This document shows positions 36,185 to 46,981 of a stretch of 64,000 nucleotides of DNA, piece after piece; the stretch's first letter is position 1; each line of letters starts with the position of its first letter. The stretch spans positions 97,950,820 through 98,014,819 of the forward strand of contig CM023450.1 of assembly GCA_013339765.2 (NCBI GenBank), read 5' to 3'. The notes under the pieces were generated by a model, which saw nothing but the letters and a program-made list of their open reading frames with translations, was not told the origin of the DNA and made no database searches. This DNA is from Haemaphysalis longicornis (Eukaryota > Arthropoda > Arachnida > Ixodida > Ixodidae). The position numbers were made by a program, and so were the translations under genes.

Positions 36185-36790
36185 CCTATGTCTATGTACT
36201 GTTACGAATCGGCCAGCGCCGCCGTACTTTCCCGCATCACTCCTCGGCTGTGCGGCGAAGCCACTGCGTGCGCCTTAAACAGGCGCCACCATGTCGGTGA
36301 CAAATTTCGACAAGCCGAGTCAGACGCTTCGCTTTCGGCGCATTTCGAAACTTCGGCGGCTGCCGGCGAGGCTCGTCTCAACGCTCTTCAAGGACACAGA
36401 AGCCCTGCGAACTCAGCGGAGTCCTCCTCTCTCCCCTCTCTGGGACTCAACGTGCGCCGAGGCTACCGACGACTTACGAACTCTGGAAAGAGCGTTGTGT
36501 GTGTCCTGTGGACGTTCGTGGCGTGTTGCCGCTTGTTGGCGTTTGACCCGTTACCGCTTTTGGGTTATAAATAGACCCCCGCAAGCGTTGTAAAACCATT
36601 CCTGTTAGAGCAGCGAATCGATGCTGTCGCTCTGCTCGAGTCCTGTATTGTAACCTCGCCCGTCGGGGCATTGTTCTTTGGCTTCGGCTCACCTCTCGCT
36701 ATGAAGTAAACAGTTACGTTAGCCTTCGGCTTCTGGACTTCTTCACGGCTGCAACAGCGGCTGGCCGCTCGCATCATACACGCTACCACT
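36185..36790 (+). repeat. LTR-like segment with TATA box inside the hAT-like element
   Basis: GC-rich sequence from TGTTACGAATCGGCC with TATAAATA at 36566-36573, then about 200 bp ending near CATCATACACGCTACCA. Base composition differs sharply from the flanks. The TGTTACGAATC start is common in Gypsy-type LTRs, but I see no clear CA-terminated 3' end or target duplication. It may be a solo LTR or a captured promoter. Confidence 0.4.
36566..36573 (+). promoter_or_regulatory. TATA box candidate
   Basis: TATAAATA with GC-rich flanks in the LTR-like segment, followed by ACCCCCGCAAGCG. Confidence 0.4.
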
Positions 36791-37526
36791 CGTATGTCGG
36801 AGGCCACGGAGCTTGGATCGGGTGCCCCCACTCGGTTGCAACAGTACGTGTGTTTTAGATGTCGAACCAATCTAAATGCGCATGCCGTAGCTGGAAATCA
36901 AACTCGCGTGCTAGAGAAGCGCCATCGCTTAACAACCACAGCAGGAAAAATATTTCAACGCACGCACATACTCGTGGATTTGAATGGGGAGCAAGAAATT
37001 TCAGCAATACCAACGTGTGACTGAGATAACCACGTGAAGTTGCCAATAATCTGATCATCAAAGGTGATGGTGTCTCTCGTGTAAGAATACGAGCTATTAT
37101 TACGCTGATGTGGCGTGAACTGCAGACAGTGTAAGCTAAGCTACGTGCACTTTTAAACCCTTATTTTTTGCGGTTTAAGTCCTGACGTGCTTGTACAGAC
37201 TAGATGCTCCGTCTGACTTCCCGCTACGAAGACAATGAACCAAATATAATAAACAAATTTTCTTCACCGTCTAAGGCCGGGCCTGGTCACACACACGCGG
37301 GCCCTCCCTAGGCTCAAAAATAAATGACCGGGCGCGGGCCGGGCCGGGCCTGGGCTTGAGACGACGGGTCCGGGCCGGGCCCGGGCTAGGCTCACTTATG
37401 AATGCCGGGTCCGGGGTCGGGCCCGGGCTCGGTGTTACGGGCCCGGGTCGGGCTCGGGCTTCACAAAGCGGGCTCGGGCCGGGCTCGGGCCTTAAAATCA
37501 GGCCCGTGCAGTGCTCTAACAGGGAG

Positions 37527-38337
37527 TACCAGGCTTGTGCCCACCCCAGAACGGAATGTTGCAGCAAGTTCTGGCTAAAGTTGCTTGCACAGCGGAGAAT
37601 ATAGGGCAGATAAACAGTATATATCTTTTACGTTTTCACGCATCGTGCACGCTGGGAACATCGCTAAATGCTCGAGCCCAACCTGAAATTTGCAAGTATA
37701 CTCCCCGTTTAGCCGCAGGCGGTACAGCGCTCCTTCAGTTGTTTTGTTCAGACCTCATCGGAGGCAAAGTTGGCAATTCCGGTCAACGGTATTCAGAAGT
37801 TGATATTGTCGCGTTAACAATGACGACGAAGGCGACATTTTCTTAGGAGAAAGATGATTAAAGCGCGAAGCTTTCTCTCATGCATCCTGAGTCAAAGTCG
37901 AAAATCCAAACTGCTTTGACCGTGTCCGAGTGACGTTTTACAGCGGAATCTAAAAAAGGACATTGACATCACCCCCTCCACCACTCGCTTCTTGCCATTT
38001 GAAGATGTTAATCGGGTGCGATATGACGTTTTTACCCTGCTAGGATTGTTTTGCTTGTGGAAGTGCCGCATGACTGATCGGAATGCGGAACCCCCTAGGC
38101 CAACCAAGTGCATTTTTCGGTAGCAGGCGGCGTTGGTGCGGAGTGTTTATGCTGCACAGGATGATCCACCAGAGTGGCTGCCTCTTTTGGATGCGTGCGT
38201 TTGCTTGCCTGAGTTTTGATCTTTGGTCGACTGATGTGCTTGCCCTTTGCTGTTTGTTGTGTTTATATTGTTTTTTAAGTGTATTGTATGAGTTTTTTTA
38301 AGTTTTTCCAAAATTTCTATGCATTAAAGAAAGAAAA
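37527..38337. other. Unassigned stretch
   Basis: No gene recognised. It ends in an A-rich ATTAAAGAAAGAAAAA just before a tRNA-like sequence. Confidence 0.4.
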
Positions 38338-38412
38338 AGCCGGATTGGCGCAATCGTGTAGACGTCGGCCTCACAACGCGAGCGACCGAGGTTCGATTCC
38401 GCCCATGGTACG
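38338..38412 (+). repeat. tRNA-Val-like head of repeat R4
   Basis: A box TTGGCGCAATCGTG, a Val-like anticodon arm GTCGGCCTCACAACGCGA, and a B box GAGGTTCGATTCCG. The anticodon loop is one base too long and acceptor pairing is poor, so it is tRNA-derived but not a functional tRNA. R4 begins right after it. Confidence 0.5.
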
Positions 38413-39235
38413 CTTTTTAAAGACGATAGCCTTTCTGGCCACTTAAACCAGAAATTTTGGTCTGTCTGTATGTCTGTATATCTGTCTGTCTGTGACTCGT
38501 ATCAGCCACCCGGCCAAAGTAAAACAATGCCTGCGCAATAGTCTTATATAGTCACAGCTATTTAGCTGTGACTATATAAGACTATTGCCCTTCTAATCTA
38601 CCCTCTAAGTCCGGTGTAATGTTCATAGCTTGTCAATATTGTTGAACGAGAACAAGACTTTACGCAAATATAAGACAACAAATTAATACAGAAATGATAT
38701 TTGCAGTTTTCCTTTATAAAAATCATGCATGCTTGATTTTTCGCGAAAATAAATACTTCATCAACTGCAGAAAAAAAATCACCCCCGCCGTCGCCTGCTG
38801 TTCGCCCACGCCACTATAGCTTCTGGCGCCATTTTAAGAAATCAACGGCAACAGTTACGAAAGGTTTCCACTAGATAGGTTTCGCGTTCTCTTTGCAACG
38901 CATGTGGAGTAGGGAAACGCGGTTCTATAAACGTTGCAGTAGGGCGCCTCAATTAACGAGCGTCTTCGCCGTACGGCAGCGTTGGCTTCGAGACACCCGG
39001 CCTGAAGCAGTGGAACGCGGTAAATTTAAAATGATTTAAGCAAACCTTTGGTGTTTTTACCTGGGAGGAGCGCGACGCAAGAGGAACAACATGAGAGGTG
39101 AGCGGGAAAGCGAAGGGAGGCATTTACTTGGCAAAAGTCGACAAAGACTATCGTGTTTGGTCGACATTTGCAACGAAAGGAGCAGAAACGCGGCCAATTT
39201 TTTCTTGAGGCATTTGATGTGCCTTCGCTTATCAT
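38413..39235 (+). repeat. Interspersed repeat R4, copy 2
   Basis: Starts TTTTTAAAGACGATAG, passes a (TCTG)n patch and ends near ACGCGGCCAATTTTTTC. It is colinear with 43430-44180 and inverted relative to 16740-17455. It contains a 50-bp perfect hairpin absent from the other copies. Confidence 0.8.
38537..38586. repeat. Perfect 24-bp inverted repeat with 2-base spacer
   Basis: AATAGTCTTATATAGTCACA plus GCTA is followed by TT and then its exact reverse complement. Confidence 0.9.
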
Positions 39236-40513
39236 AATAGGCGTTTTGTGAAACACACTGTGTTATTTTGGCTTTCCTGCAGTGCGTGCGCAACGTCCAA
39301 CGCCATCAGTGAGGCATAGAAAATTTCGCTTTATAAAGCCGGCACCGCTGGGACAACACTAAAACTCAATCTCGTTAGCAGGCGCAGACTGGAGAAAATT
39401 TGTGCATTTTGGATAGATGTTGTGTGTCATCACCTATGACAGCACCACTCGGGGGAGTTTTCGCCTGAAAGGGGATATGTGTGCGGAGGAAAACGACAGG
39501 AACGCTAGCATAGTCTTGGACACCGCAAGGATGCATGTTGGCTAGACTTTGTTAGTAGTAGACAGTGATCGAAATGCATGTGAGAAAAGAAAGATGAACC
39601 ACGCAAGTAGGGAAAAGAAGATTGATTGTCCAAAGGAGCTGTTGGTTGGCATTTATCTTCGCGTAGGGTACTTGTACATGTGCATATTAATAGCAACTTT
39701 CACGTAGGCGCATGCAGTGATGCCATGACTGCTTGGGGCGGCGGGATGAAACGAATTCCGCGCGCACGTATGCAGTGACTTTAAACATGCCGCCCTCTCC
39801 GGTTTTTTGCAAGAAACGGAATTCTTTTGGCCTCGCCAAATTTTTGTGTTCGTGAACACTGAAAATATAAGACACCCTCGTCAGGTACGGGGACTTAATT
39901 AACAAAAGCCCCACTGCTTAGTAAGAAGTGGGAATGGAAAACGCTCGGCCGCAGCTTCCATGCTGCTATGCAAGTAAAAATGCGTGGTTTTGTTCGCATT
40001 TTTGACAAGGAGCTCACGGGGCAGAAGAGTTTTTCGAGGTATTCACAACTGTCCTTGACTGGAACCTCAAAGAGAAAAGACTAGAGCAAGGCTGTTGCTA
40101 GAGAAGTGTGCCCTCTCGAGTTAAGAAAGCAGCTCCAAACCAATATGCCCTCGCATGGCACACCTCTGCGAGGGATAAGAAAGTATAGGGCAATCGATAA
40201 CTCAGACCAGATCTGGAGGTTTATTTGGCGTTCGTAAAGAAATGCTGCCCCGAGCGTGCCAATCTATGGTACAGTCGTACGCAGCGCATTGGTCGAGGAC
40301 GAATAAATGACGCGGGTATGTTTTAGAAACGGCGGCTTTTATTGCGTCAGCACTAGAAAAGCCAAGATAGAAATAATCCATTCGGCAAAATCCGTGTACG
40401 GCCATCTGGCGCGGAGAAAATGAGAGGTGAGGAGGCAGGGCTTGTAGAGCGCTGGATAGTGACCGCACTCAGCCGTTGGCAGACTCTCTTGGCTCCCGGG
40501 AAAGTCCGGGCAC
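39236..40513. other. Unassigned 1.3 kb
   Basis: No gene or repeat recognised. The end may be 5' flank of the frame at 40514. Confidence 0.4.
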
Positions 40514-41002
40514 ATGTCACGCGTTCCGATAGTCGCTTGGGTGGCTGAGTTCGCTGTTGTGTGTGCTGTATGGGTACAGGTAACGGTGGATGCCTCGCCT
40601 TCTACGACTGGTACGAGCGATTTTGTACAGCATAGTCGGCAGAATAAGGCTGAGGCTGTTCGCCGAAGAGGTGCAGCCGAAACGGACGATCAAAGCGAAC
40701 GCCATTTGGAAGTGCCCTTGCCCAACGATTCGTCTCAACCCTTTAATCATTGTCCCTCTCATAACGCCACGCAGAAGGGGCAAAGCTGTGGGAAACTAAC
40801 GCTACTGCGGTACTGTCGCATCAATCCCACTGGTCGCCCTCACATTGTTCGCTTGCTTACTTGCTCGCTTCTTTGCGTTTTGTGTGCAGCTCGGTTCGAA
40901 TGTTCATTTTCGCATTTCATGGCCTTGACGAATTTCTCCACCGAAGCTCAAGCACCGTTTTCTCCCTTCGACGAAGCAAAGGAACCGCACTGTGCCCAAT
41001 GA
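40514..41002 (+). CDS. Candidate secreted-protein reading frame or first exon (up to 162 aa)
   Basis: I do not recognise this protein. The frame starts MSRVPIVAWVAEFAVV, then CAVWVQVTVDASP. This has signal-peptide form, with a short basic start, a hydrophobic core and a small-residue cleavage site near VDA-SP. What follows is polar and charged, with three N-glycosylation motifs (NDS, NAT, NFS) and spaced cysteines. Tick salivary and cuticle proteins often look like this, but no family motif is present. From about residue 108 the frame becomes hydrophobic and may run into an intron; TTTTGTGTGCAG near 40879-40890 would serve as an acceptor. Weak support: no poly(A) signal or repeat homology decides it. 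Confidence 0.3.
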   Translation: MSRVPIVAWVAEFAVVCAVWVQVTVDASPSTTGTSDFVQHSRQNKAEAVRRRGAAETDDQSERHLEVPLPNDSSQPFNHCPSHNATQKGQSCGKLTLLRYCRINPTGRPHIVRLLTCSLLCVLCAARFECSFSHFMALTNFSTEAQAPFSPFDEAKEPHCAQ

Positions 41003-42119
41003 ACGAATGATCATCTATTCTGCCGTTTACGGTTACCTACGTTCATCTCTACCGAGAAGACAGAAGGTGTAATTGGGCATCCGCCCCTTTGTACATCTCT
41101 TACGATTAGGAGGCGGGCACCGAGTTGGCCATATCGTGCACATTCGTACGCACAGTCCTTTGCGCTCTGTACCTGCTTTTCAACGAACGTTACCTCCTGC
41201 CTGTGCCCGCCCCCACAGACAATTTTCGTTTTGTATAGGAGCACAGTGCAGCGTACTCTGCTTACCTTGAAGCCGTTTCGGGTGTCCGGAGGCGTACACC
41301 CGAGTACAGCCTACAGCTATAGTTAACTGCACGTTTGGACACCCACCGCGATGCCTTTTTCCGGCCCTGAGCAACTGTTTCCTTTTTGTGGTTACTCCCC
41401 GCGAGGCTAATCATGGTTCGTAGCACAGCGTGAATGCTCCGAGCGTAAATAAGGCACTGTCTAAAGCGGGGGGCAGTGGACGCACGCAAGCGGGGGGCAA
41501 GCCTTTCCGCTCCGATGCACGCGGGGATCAAAGTTCACGGACGTGCACGTTTGCTTCTTTGCTTTTGTTTTTCAGAATAGAAAGGGGGGGGGGGGGGGGG
41601 GGGAGCACAGAAGACCAGTTGCTCCTTCGTGCTGGCAATAGTAGCAGATCGATCCCGCCGGTTTGGGAGCATATCGCACGGTGAATTGCAATTAATGCCG
41701 CGGGAGTGCAATGTGTATACTGAGGAGCTAAAGCGCTCATTAATAGGTACTGCTGCCGAAAACCAATTTAGAAGTATATACTCTGCTTTCACGTGACGTC
41801 ATACTGGCACAATTGTTAGGTACTGACTCTGGCTTGCGGCCCTCTCTGCACAGCTATAGTGCTGATGGGCTGGTAGATAAGGTTCCTACTTAGCCTTCGC
41901 CGACCATTACCTGTGTCGATGAGAACTTTAAAAAATACTGGTTCCTTTACGGTTCTGGTTCGGAGGGATTCATTTCGTTCCGATTCAATTCCAGCTGGTC
42001 TAAATCACGTACTGAACCGGTTCGATGCTTTGAATTGTCAGCGAAGGGAAAAAAAAAACGTTATTAGTTTACAGCGGCCGTAAAAGACAAGATAGAAACA
42101 AGAATTCAAAATACTGCTT
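41003..42119. other. Unassigned stretch with GGTTC-rich patch (41930-42025)
   Basis: The patch contains repeated GGTTCxG words near 41940-42020. Nothing else recognised apart from the G21 run. Confidence 0.4.
41584..41604. repeat. Poly-G run (G21)
   Basis: Twenty-one consecutive G residues. Confidence 0.85.
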
Positions 42120-42571
42120 GTTATGTACGCGCTGTGTACGCGCTACCTCCCGTCCTTCGGGATGCTTTCAGGGGTTCCTCAAGGCTCGACACTTGGCCCT
42201 CACATATTTGTTAATGACGTACAGCTCGTTGTTTGGAACTCTTCGTATCCCGATGATATGAAGCTCTATCGCGTGGTTTTGTCGCCAGAGGATCACTTCC
42301 CGCTGAAAAATGACTTCAGTGCAATTTGGGCTTAATTGGTGCGACAGTTACTTAAACATAAATATCTCAAAAAACTATTTTCAAGAGTACCCGGTTTTTT
42401 TTTGATATACTGTCTGTACGGCGAACACGCTGTGCTATATTTAGGCATGATGCTGCATGGAAAACTATTTTTCAACTCGCATGGGAACTGCCCAACTTCG
42501 TCTCCGCACTCGTGGCGCGATTTCCCGTGTGACCAGTGAAGTCAAAGATGGTTCATCATACTATATTGCTT
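42120..42571 (+). pseudogene. Jockey/CR1-like reverse transcriptase fragment
   Basis: The translation LSGVPQGSTLGPHIFVNDV is the conserved RT block before the palm. SSYPDDMKLYR is the catalytic box, with YPDD in place of the usual YADD. After a stop at 42335 another frame carries LNINISKT, and later LRTRGAISRVTSEVK, which follow in the same order in Jockey/CR1-like RTs. It is a decayed fragment, cut at its 3' side by an RTE insertion. The proline in the catalytic box and the stops make activity very unlikely. Confidence 0.7.
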
Positions 42572-43022
42572 ATGACAGCTGCATCTTATCGGTACTCACC
42601 TACGGGGCAGAAACTTGGAGCCTCACTAAGTGGGTTCAACTTAAATTGAGAACGACTCAGCGGGCAATGGAGCGGAAGCTGATAGGCGTAACATTAAGGG
42701 ACAAGAAGAGAGCGGAGTGGGTCAGGGAACAAACGCGTGTTAAGGACATATTAGTAGAAATTAAGAAGAAGAAATGGACGTGGGCAGGGCATGTAATGCG
42801 AAGGCAAGAGAACCGTTGGTCGTTAAGGGTAACTGGGTGGATCCCTAGAGAAGGCAAGCGTTGCAGGGGGCGGCAGAAAGTTAGATGGGCAGATGAGATC
42901 AAGAAGTTTGCGGGGATAAATTGGTCGCAGTTTGCCGCAGGACCGGGGTAATTGGAGATTAATGGGAGAGGCTTTGCCCTGCAGTGGGCGTAGATAGGCT
43001 GGTGATGATGATGATAATGATG
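42572..43022 (+). mobile_element. RTE-like 3' fragment inserted with 12-bp target duplication
   Basis: Begins inside the RT C-terminal region (YDSCILSVLTYGAETWSLTK). It continues through TTQRAMERKLIGVTLRDKKR, KWTWAGHVMRRQENRW and RCRGRQKVRWADEIKKFAGI, ending in a (GAT)n-like tail (43000-43022). ACTATATTGCTT flanks it at 42560-42571 and 43023-43034. It is far less damaged than the copy at 4205-5157, with one frame open from 42572 to 42951. It is 5'-truncated as usual for target-primed reverse transcription and cannot be autonomous. Confidence 0.9.
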
Positions 43023-43034
43023 ACTATATTGCTT

Positions 43035-43429
43035 CGTCATTTTACCCAAGCTCCGCTTTGCCAGTGAAACTTAGAATTCTTTAAGCCCTCGCTGTCTCTT
43101 CCACTTGAAACGATTTGGAGGCCTTTAACAAGAACCACATTTCGTCGTTACTCATCCCTTAGCCAACGTGCGTACGGCGAGCTTATTAAGATTCCGAACA
43201 TAGATTAGCTATGTACCAGGCGCTTCAGGTGCGACGTGATTTTTCTTTTCAACTGCGTTCCTACTAAATTCGAATGTTCTCGTCTTGTGAGCTCCGTTCA
43301 TCGGCGAGTGGCAAACAGGCCACTCTGCCCTCATGGCGGCTCTCATGTATACACAGGACACAGAGCCCGTCAGCAGCTGGCCGATGCCAACATGCGTAAC
43401 AGCTCATTTTTGCGTTCGGTCGACATTTT
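43035..43429. other. Flank of the RTE insertion, possibly LINE remainder
   Basis: The first 150 bases probably continue the interrupted Jockey/CR1-like element. No motif is clear. Confidence 0.4.
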
Positions 43430-44180
43430 TAAAGACGATAGTCTTTGACGATAGACATCTGTCTGTATGTCTGTTTGTCTGTCTGTCTGTCTGTCTGCCC
43501 GTCTGTGACTCGATTCAGCCACCCGGCCAAAGTAAGATAGATACTGCGCAATAGTCTTATATACTCACAGCCAAATGTAAACGTCTAAGCCCGGTTTATA
43601 TGTTCATACTTCGTCAACTTTGTTGAGCTAGAACATGACATTACGCAAATATAAGACAGGAAATCAATGCATGAGTGATATTTGCAGTGTTCCTTTATTA
43701 AAAAAATTCCTGGATGCTTGGGTTTTCGATAGCAAATGATATTCTACACCTACTGCAGAAAACCGCCGCCTGCTGTTGCCCGCGCCACCTCCTGGCGCCA
43801 TATGAGAAATCACGCGCAACAGCAACGAAAGGTTCCACTAGCTAGGTTCCAGGTTCTGCTTGGAACGCACGTGGAGCACGGCAACGCGGTTCTATAAACC
43901 TTGAAGTCGGCCGCCTCCATTCACGTGCGTCTCCGCCGTGACTGCATGCCGCTGACATCGAGTAACCCGGCCTGTAGCAGTGAAACGCGGTAAATTCAAA
44001 TCGCCTTGAGCAAACCTTTAGTGTGCTTACCTTGGGATGAGCGCGACGGAACCGGAACAGCATGAGAGGTGAGCGGGAAAGCAAAGGGGGGCATTTCTTG
44101 GCAAATGTCTACAAAGTATATCGTCTTTGACGACATTTACAACGAAAGGAGCAGATACGCGGCCATTTTTTTTCATGTGA
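43430..44180 (+). repeat. Interspersed repeat R4, copy 3
   Basis: Colinear with 38413-39235: AAAGACGATAGTCTTTGACGATAG, then a (TCTG)n patch, GATTCAGCCACCCGGCC, CTACTGCAGAAAACCG, GAGGTGAGCGGGAAAGC. Confidence 0.8.
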
Positions 44181-44532
44181 CACAGTTTCAATGAAGCACT
44201 CTATAAAAACTATGCTGATTCGGTATGTCTGTTGTTGATTGACTGTACCTGAATTTTTCCTATTTCTGGTACGTCCCACACCAACAGGACTACGTGCTTA
44301 TACTTTTTCTGTATTAACAGTGTGTATACCCTGCACTCGAATTCCGAGCCCATTATTGTTCACAAAACCTTAACTTTGTTTTAATTGATTTTCTTCATTC
44401 ACAGTCCTGTTTTGTGTACTTATCCAGATTTATTTCTACCCCTGTTTGAGTTACTGCGTTTTCCTGTATGCTCGATTTCCCTCATATACCCAGTGCACCA
44501 CCTGAGAAGGCCCAACGGTGTTGCTGAGCCCT
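44181..44532. other. Unassigned stretch
   Basis: The last 90 bases before the microsatellite resemble a LINE 3' end (TAAA-repeat tail), but no coding motif is visible. Confidence 0.35.
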
Positions 44533-44668
<136 letters not shown>

Positions 44669-45300
44669 GCAGTCGTATCAAAATAGTGTAACGTGGTGGC
44701 AGGACAGACGACATGAACGATGAGACAGTCGAACGATGTATTTACAGCTTATTTACATGGCGGCCAATTAAGCTGCGCGCAACCAAATAGCTTCTTCGTC
44801 GTCGGAGGCTGGGATGACAAAGCCACGCTGCATTGTCCTCTTCATCGCCTTCTTGTAACAATAGGAACGTGTTAAGACCTTTCAGTAATCTAGTAAGGCT
44901 TGTTTGGGTTCCCATAGCAACACATACGCGTCTAGCTAAGGAGAGGCTTCGTGCAGGCGGAAGCGAAATCCAGGTTTGTATGCTGGTAGGGGGGCTGTTG
45001 CACTAGAAGACTTTATAGGAATCGCTAGGCGAATAAACGAACAAAAGTACATAATTGGAGTTGCTTGTATTCGTAAATACGAGTCCCCGGAGCAGTGTTT
45101 AATTTCGGGCGCAGGGAGAGAAGGGACGAATGGGGGATAGGAAGAGTGTGAAAGGAGGAAATAAATAAATATGCAAAAAATAAACCAAGAGTCCTGAACT
45201 CTTAAATGATTTGATATAAATAAAAAAATTCAGTGCCCTTCCACGCTGTGTGAAAGGATGACCAGCGAAGCGGTGGTGCGTAATTATACAGTCATCTGAG
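44669..45300. other. Unassigned stretch
   Basis: No gene or repeat recognised. Confidence 0.4.
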
Positions 45301-45304
45301 AGGC

Positions 45305-45605
45305 TATGTGTCATATAATTTTTTTCCCGCATAGTTTTGGGAAAACAACAGTTTCAGCCGTTTTCTGTAGGCACACTCCATCTGTAGATGGCCATTTATT
45401 GACAGCCGACAGTAACTCTGTAACGTTTACAACTTCACTGAAAAAGTAATTACGACAAGTAAATGAATCTAGGTGTAGCGGTGGAGTCGTCCTAGCGGCT
45501 ATTTGTCGTATAATTTGTTTCGGGATATTTTCGATAACACAAGAGCTACAGCCGTTTTCTGTAATCGTACTCCCTCCGCAGAAGGCCATATGCTTCACTG
45601 CGCAA
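45305..45605. repeat. Diverged tandem duplication, period about 190 bp
   Basis: Unit 1 (45310-45405) and unit 2 (45505-45600) share CATATAATTT/CGTATAATTT, CAGCCGTTTTCTGTA, CACTCC/TACTCC and GGCCAT in the same order. Confidence 0.6.
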
Positions 45606-46835
45606 CAGGAAATGTGGGAAAGCCAGCTTACAAAAACCAAGCTTACACCGATCTTTAACGTCGGCTTCGTCTCTAAACACAAATGCATTGCTGGGAAGAC
45701 AACTTTTCAGACGCAATATAAGCCGTCTTATATCAAAATATGCAGGCCCTGGGACCTTTTTTTTTGGTTTGTTTTTTCATGTTATTTTAACAGCGGAGCT
45801 GCTGTCATTGGCCGTAAGTTCGCCGTTGCAGAAAAAAAAATACCAAGAACATGCCGAGCTCCAGCGCAGTGGCTTTAGCAAAAAAAAAAAAAAAAGAACT
45901 CCAGCGCTGTTGTTAAGCGCTACCGCGCAGGTAAAAAAACACAAAAAAAAAACAAAGCTGCAGTGCTAGTGCTAAAGCTGAAAAGATACCCTGCTTGGGA
46001 GAGGTCACCGCGGCCACCGCATTCTCTAGAAGCCATTATGGATAATTGAAGACATGGCTACGAGTGTGGCCTCGAGATGCAAGTTTTCATGAAATTTTGA
46101 GGGGCGGGAGAAAACAATGTTTTTGATGTTTTCTTCAGAAAAAAATTGATAACAGACGATTTCACGCAGATCTATAAAAAGTCGACATAGCACTTCTTGA
46201 GACGGAAGGCTTAGATGTCTCATCAAACGCGAAAAGTTACCGTATACAGTTGCTGGTGACTACACGAAGGAAACCAAATTACGGCCGCTGTAAAAAGAAA
46301 ATAAGTAAATAAAACATACAGAAAAATTTATTCGGGTTTGAATGGGACTTGAACCCCGGTCACCAAGAGCCGCAGCCAAGTGTGGCAACTACAACACTAA
46401 CCATGTGCGAGGAAGGAACAAGAATTATCCGAATGCGTGCCGCATGACAGGCGAATGTGGACAGCACCGCAAACAGGATGCAACAGTGAAGAAGTCTTCG
46501 ATAATTGCTGGTTTTCGCCTTCAAATCACTTAAGAGACTTAAGTACCCGATGAACGTTTTGCGTTTACACTGAAAAGATGTAATTGATTCATGCTGCCTC
46601 ACAAAAGTCCAGCAGATCGTCCGCTCTCAAAATCTGCGCACGATTTCCCGTCAAATCATTGATTTCAGAAAGCATTTCCCTCGCTGTAGACTGGTCGCAT
46701 ACAACAAATTTCCCCTGAGAAATGTCTTTTAACGTTACCCTGGTCGAAAAAAAGAAAACGGGCAAACCCTGTTTTTTTTTCTCAATCCTTTTTTTTTTTT
46801 TTTTTCAACCGTTCGCATGTGTGGCCCTCCTGCAG
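45606..46835. other. Presumed intron/flank upstream of the terminal exon, A-rich runs at 45830-45960
   Basis: Three A-runs separate related CAGCGC/CAGTGC words. The tRNA-like sequence at 46340 lies here. No upstream exon could be recognised. Confidence 0.35.
46340..46415 (-). repeat. tRNA-derived sequence (minus)
   Basis: The minus strand has TGGTTAGTGTTGTAG as A-box region and the B box GGGGTTCAAGTCCC, with tRNA spacing. Acceptor pairing is absent. Confidence 0.45.
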
Positions 46836-46967
46836 ATTCCGCCACCGCTTCCTGAAGTCGATGACGAAGAGCTGGTGAAAACTTACAATGCTGAGGATGA
46901 CTTTGCATCCACCACTCGCAGCGAAGACGACGACGACCTCTTCGATGCATATGATGACGATTACTAG
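46836..46967 (+). CDS. Probable 3'-terminal coding exon, acidic C-terminus (about 43 aa)
   Basis: A long T-rich tract (46772-46805) and CCTCCTGCAG at 46826-46835 form a strong splice acceptor. The exon then encodes IPPPLPEVDDEELVKTYNAE, a short Ser/Thr stretch, and DDDDLFDAYDDDY before TAG at 46965-46967. AATAAA follows at 46982-46987, only 15 bases later. Codon use is clean and the sequence is outside the recognised repeats. The peptide is a typical acidic C-terminal tail; I do not recognise the protein. Upstream exons must lie to the left, possibly outside the window. The frame also stays open through the T-tract, but a run of Phe there is not protein-like. Confidence 0.5.
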   Translation: MPPPLPEVDDEELVKTYNAEDDFASTTRSEDDDDLFDAYDDDY

Positions 46968-46981
46968 AACGCAACTATGCA

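Larger units (their letters stand above)
35771..37518. mobile_element. hAT-like element with GC-rich GGGCCCGGGC ends (1748 bp)
   Basis: The left end TAGAGCATTGCACGGGCC and right end GGCCCGTGCAGTGCTCTA are inverted repeats. ACAGGGAG flanks both (35763-35770 and 37519-37526), an 8-bp duplication as made by hAT transposases. The subterminal 110 bp (left) and 230 bp (right) are dense in GGGCCCGGG and GGGCCGGGC units. No transposase is recognised. The core includes an LTR-like insert. Confidence 0.85.

Noticed and set aside
36880..36930. Inverted B-box-like GAGTTTGATTTCC
   Set aside because: Two mismatches in the B box and no A box.
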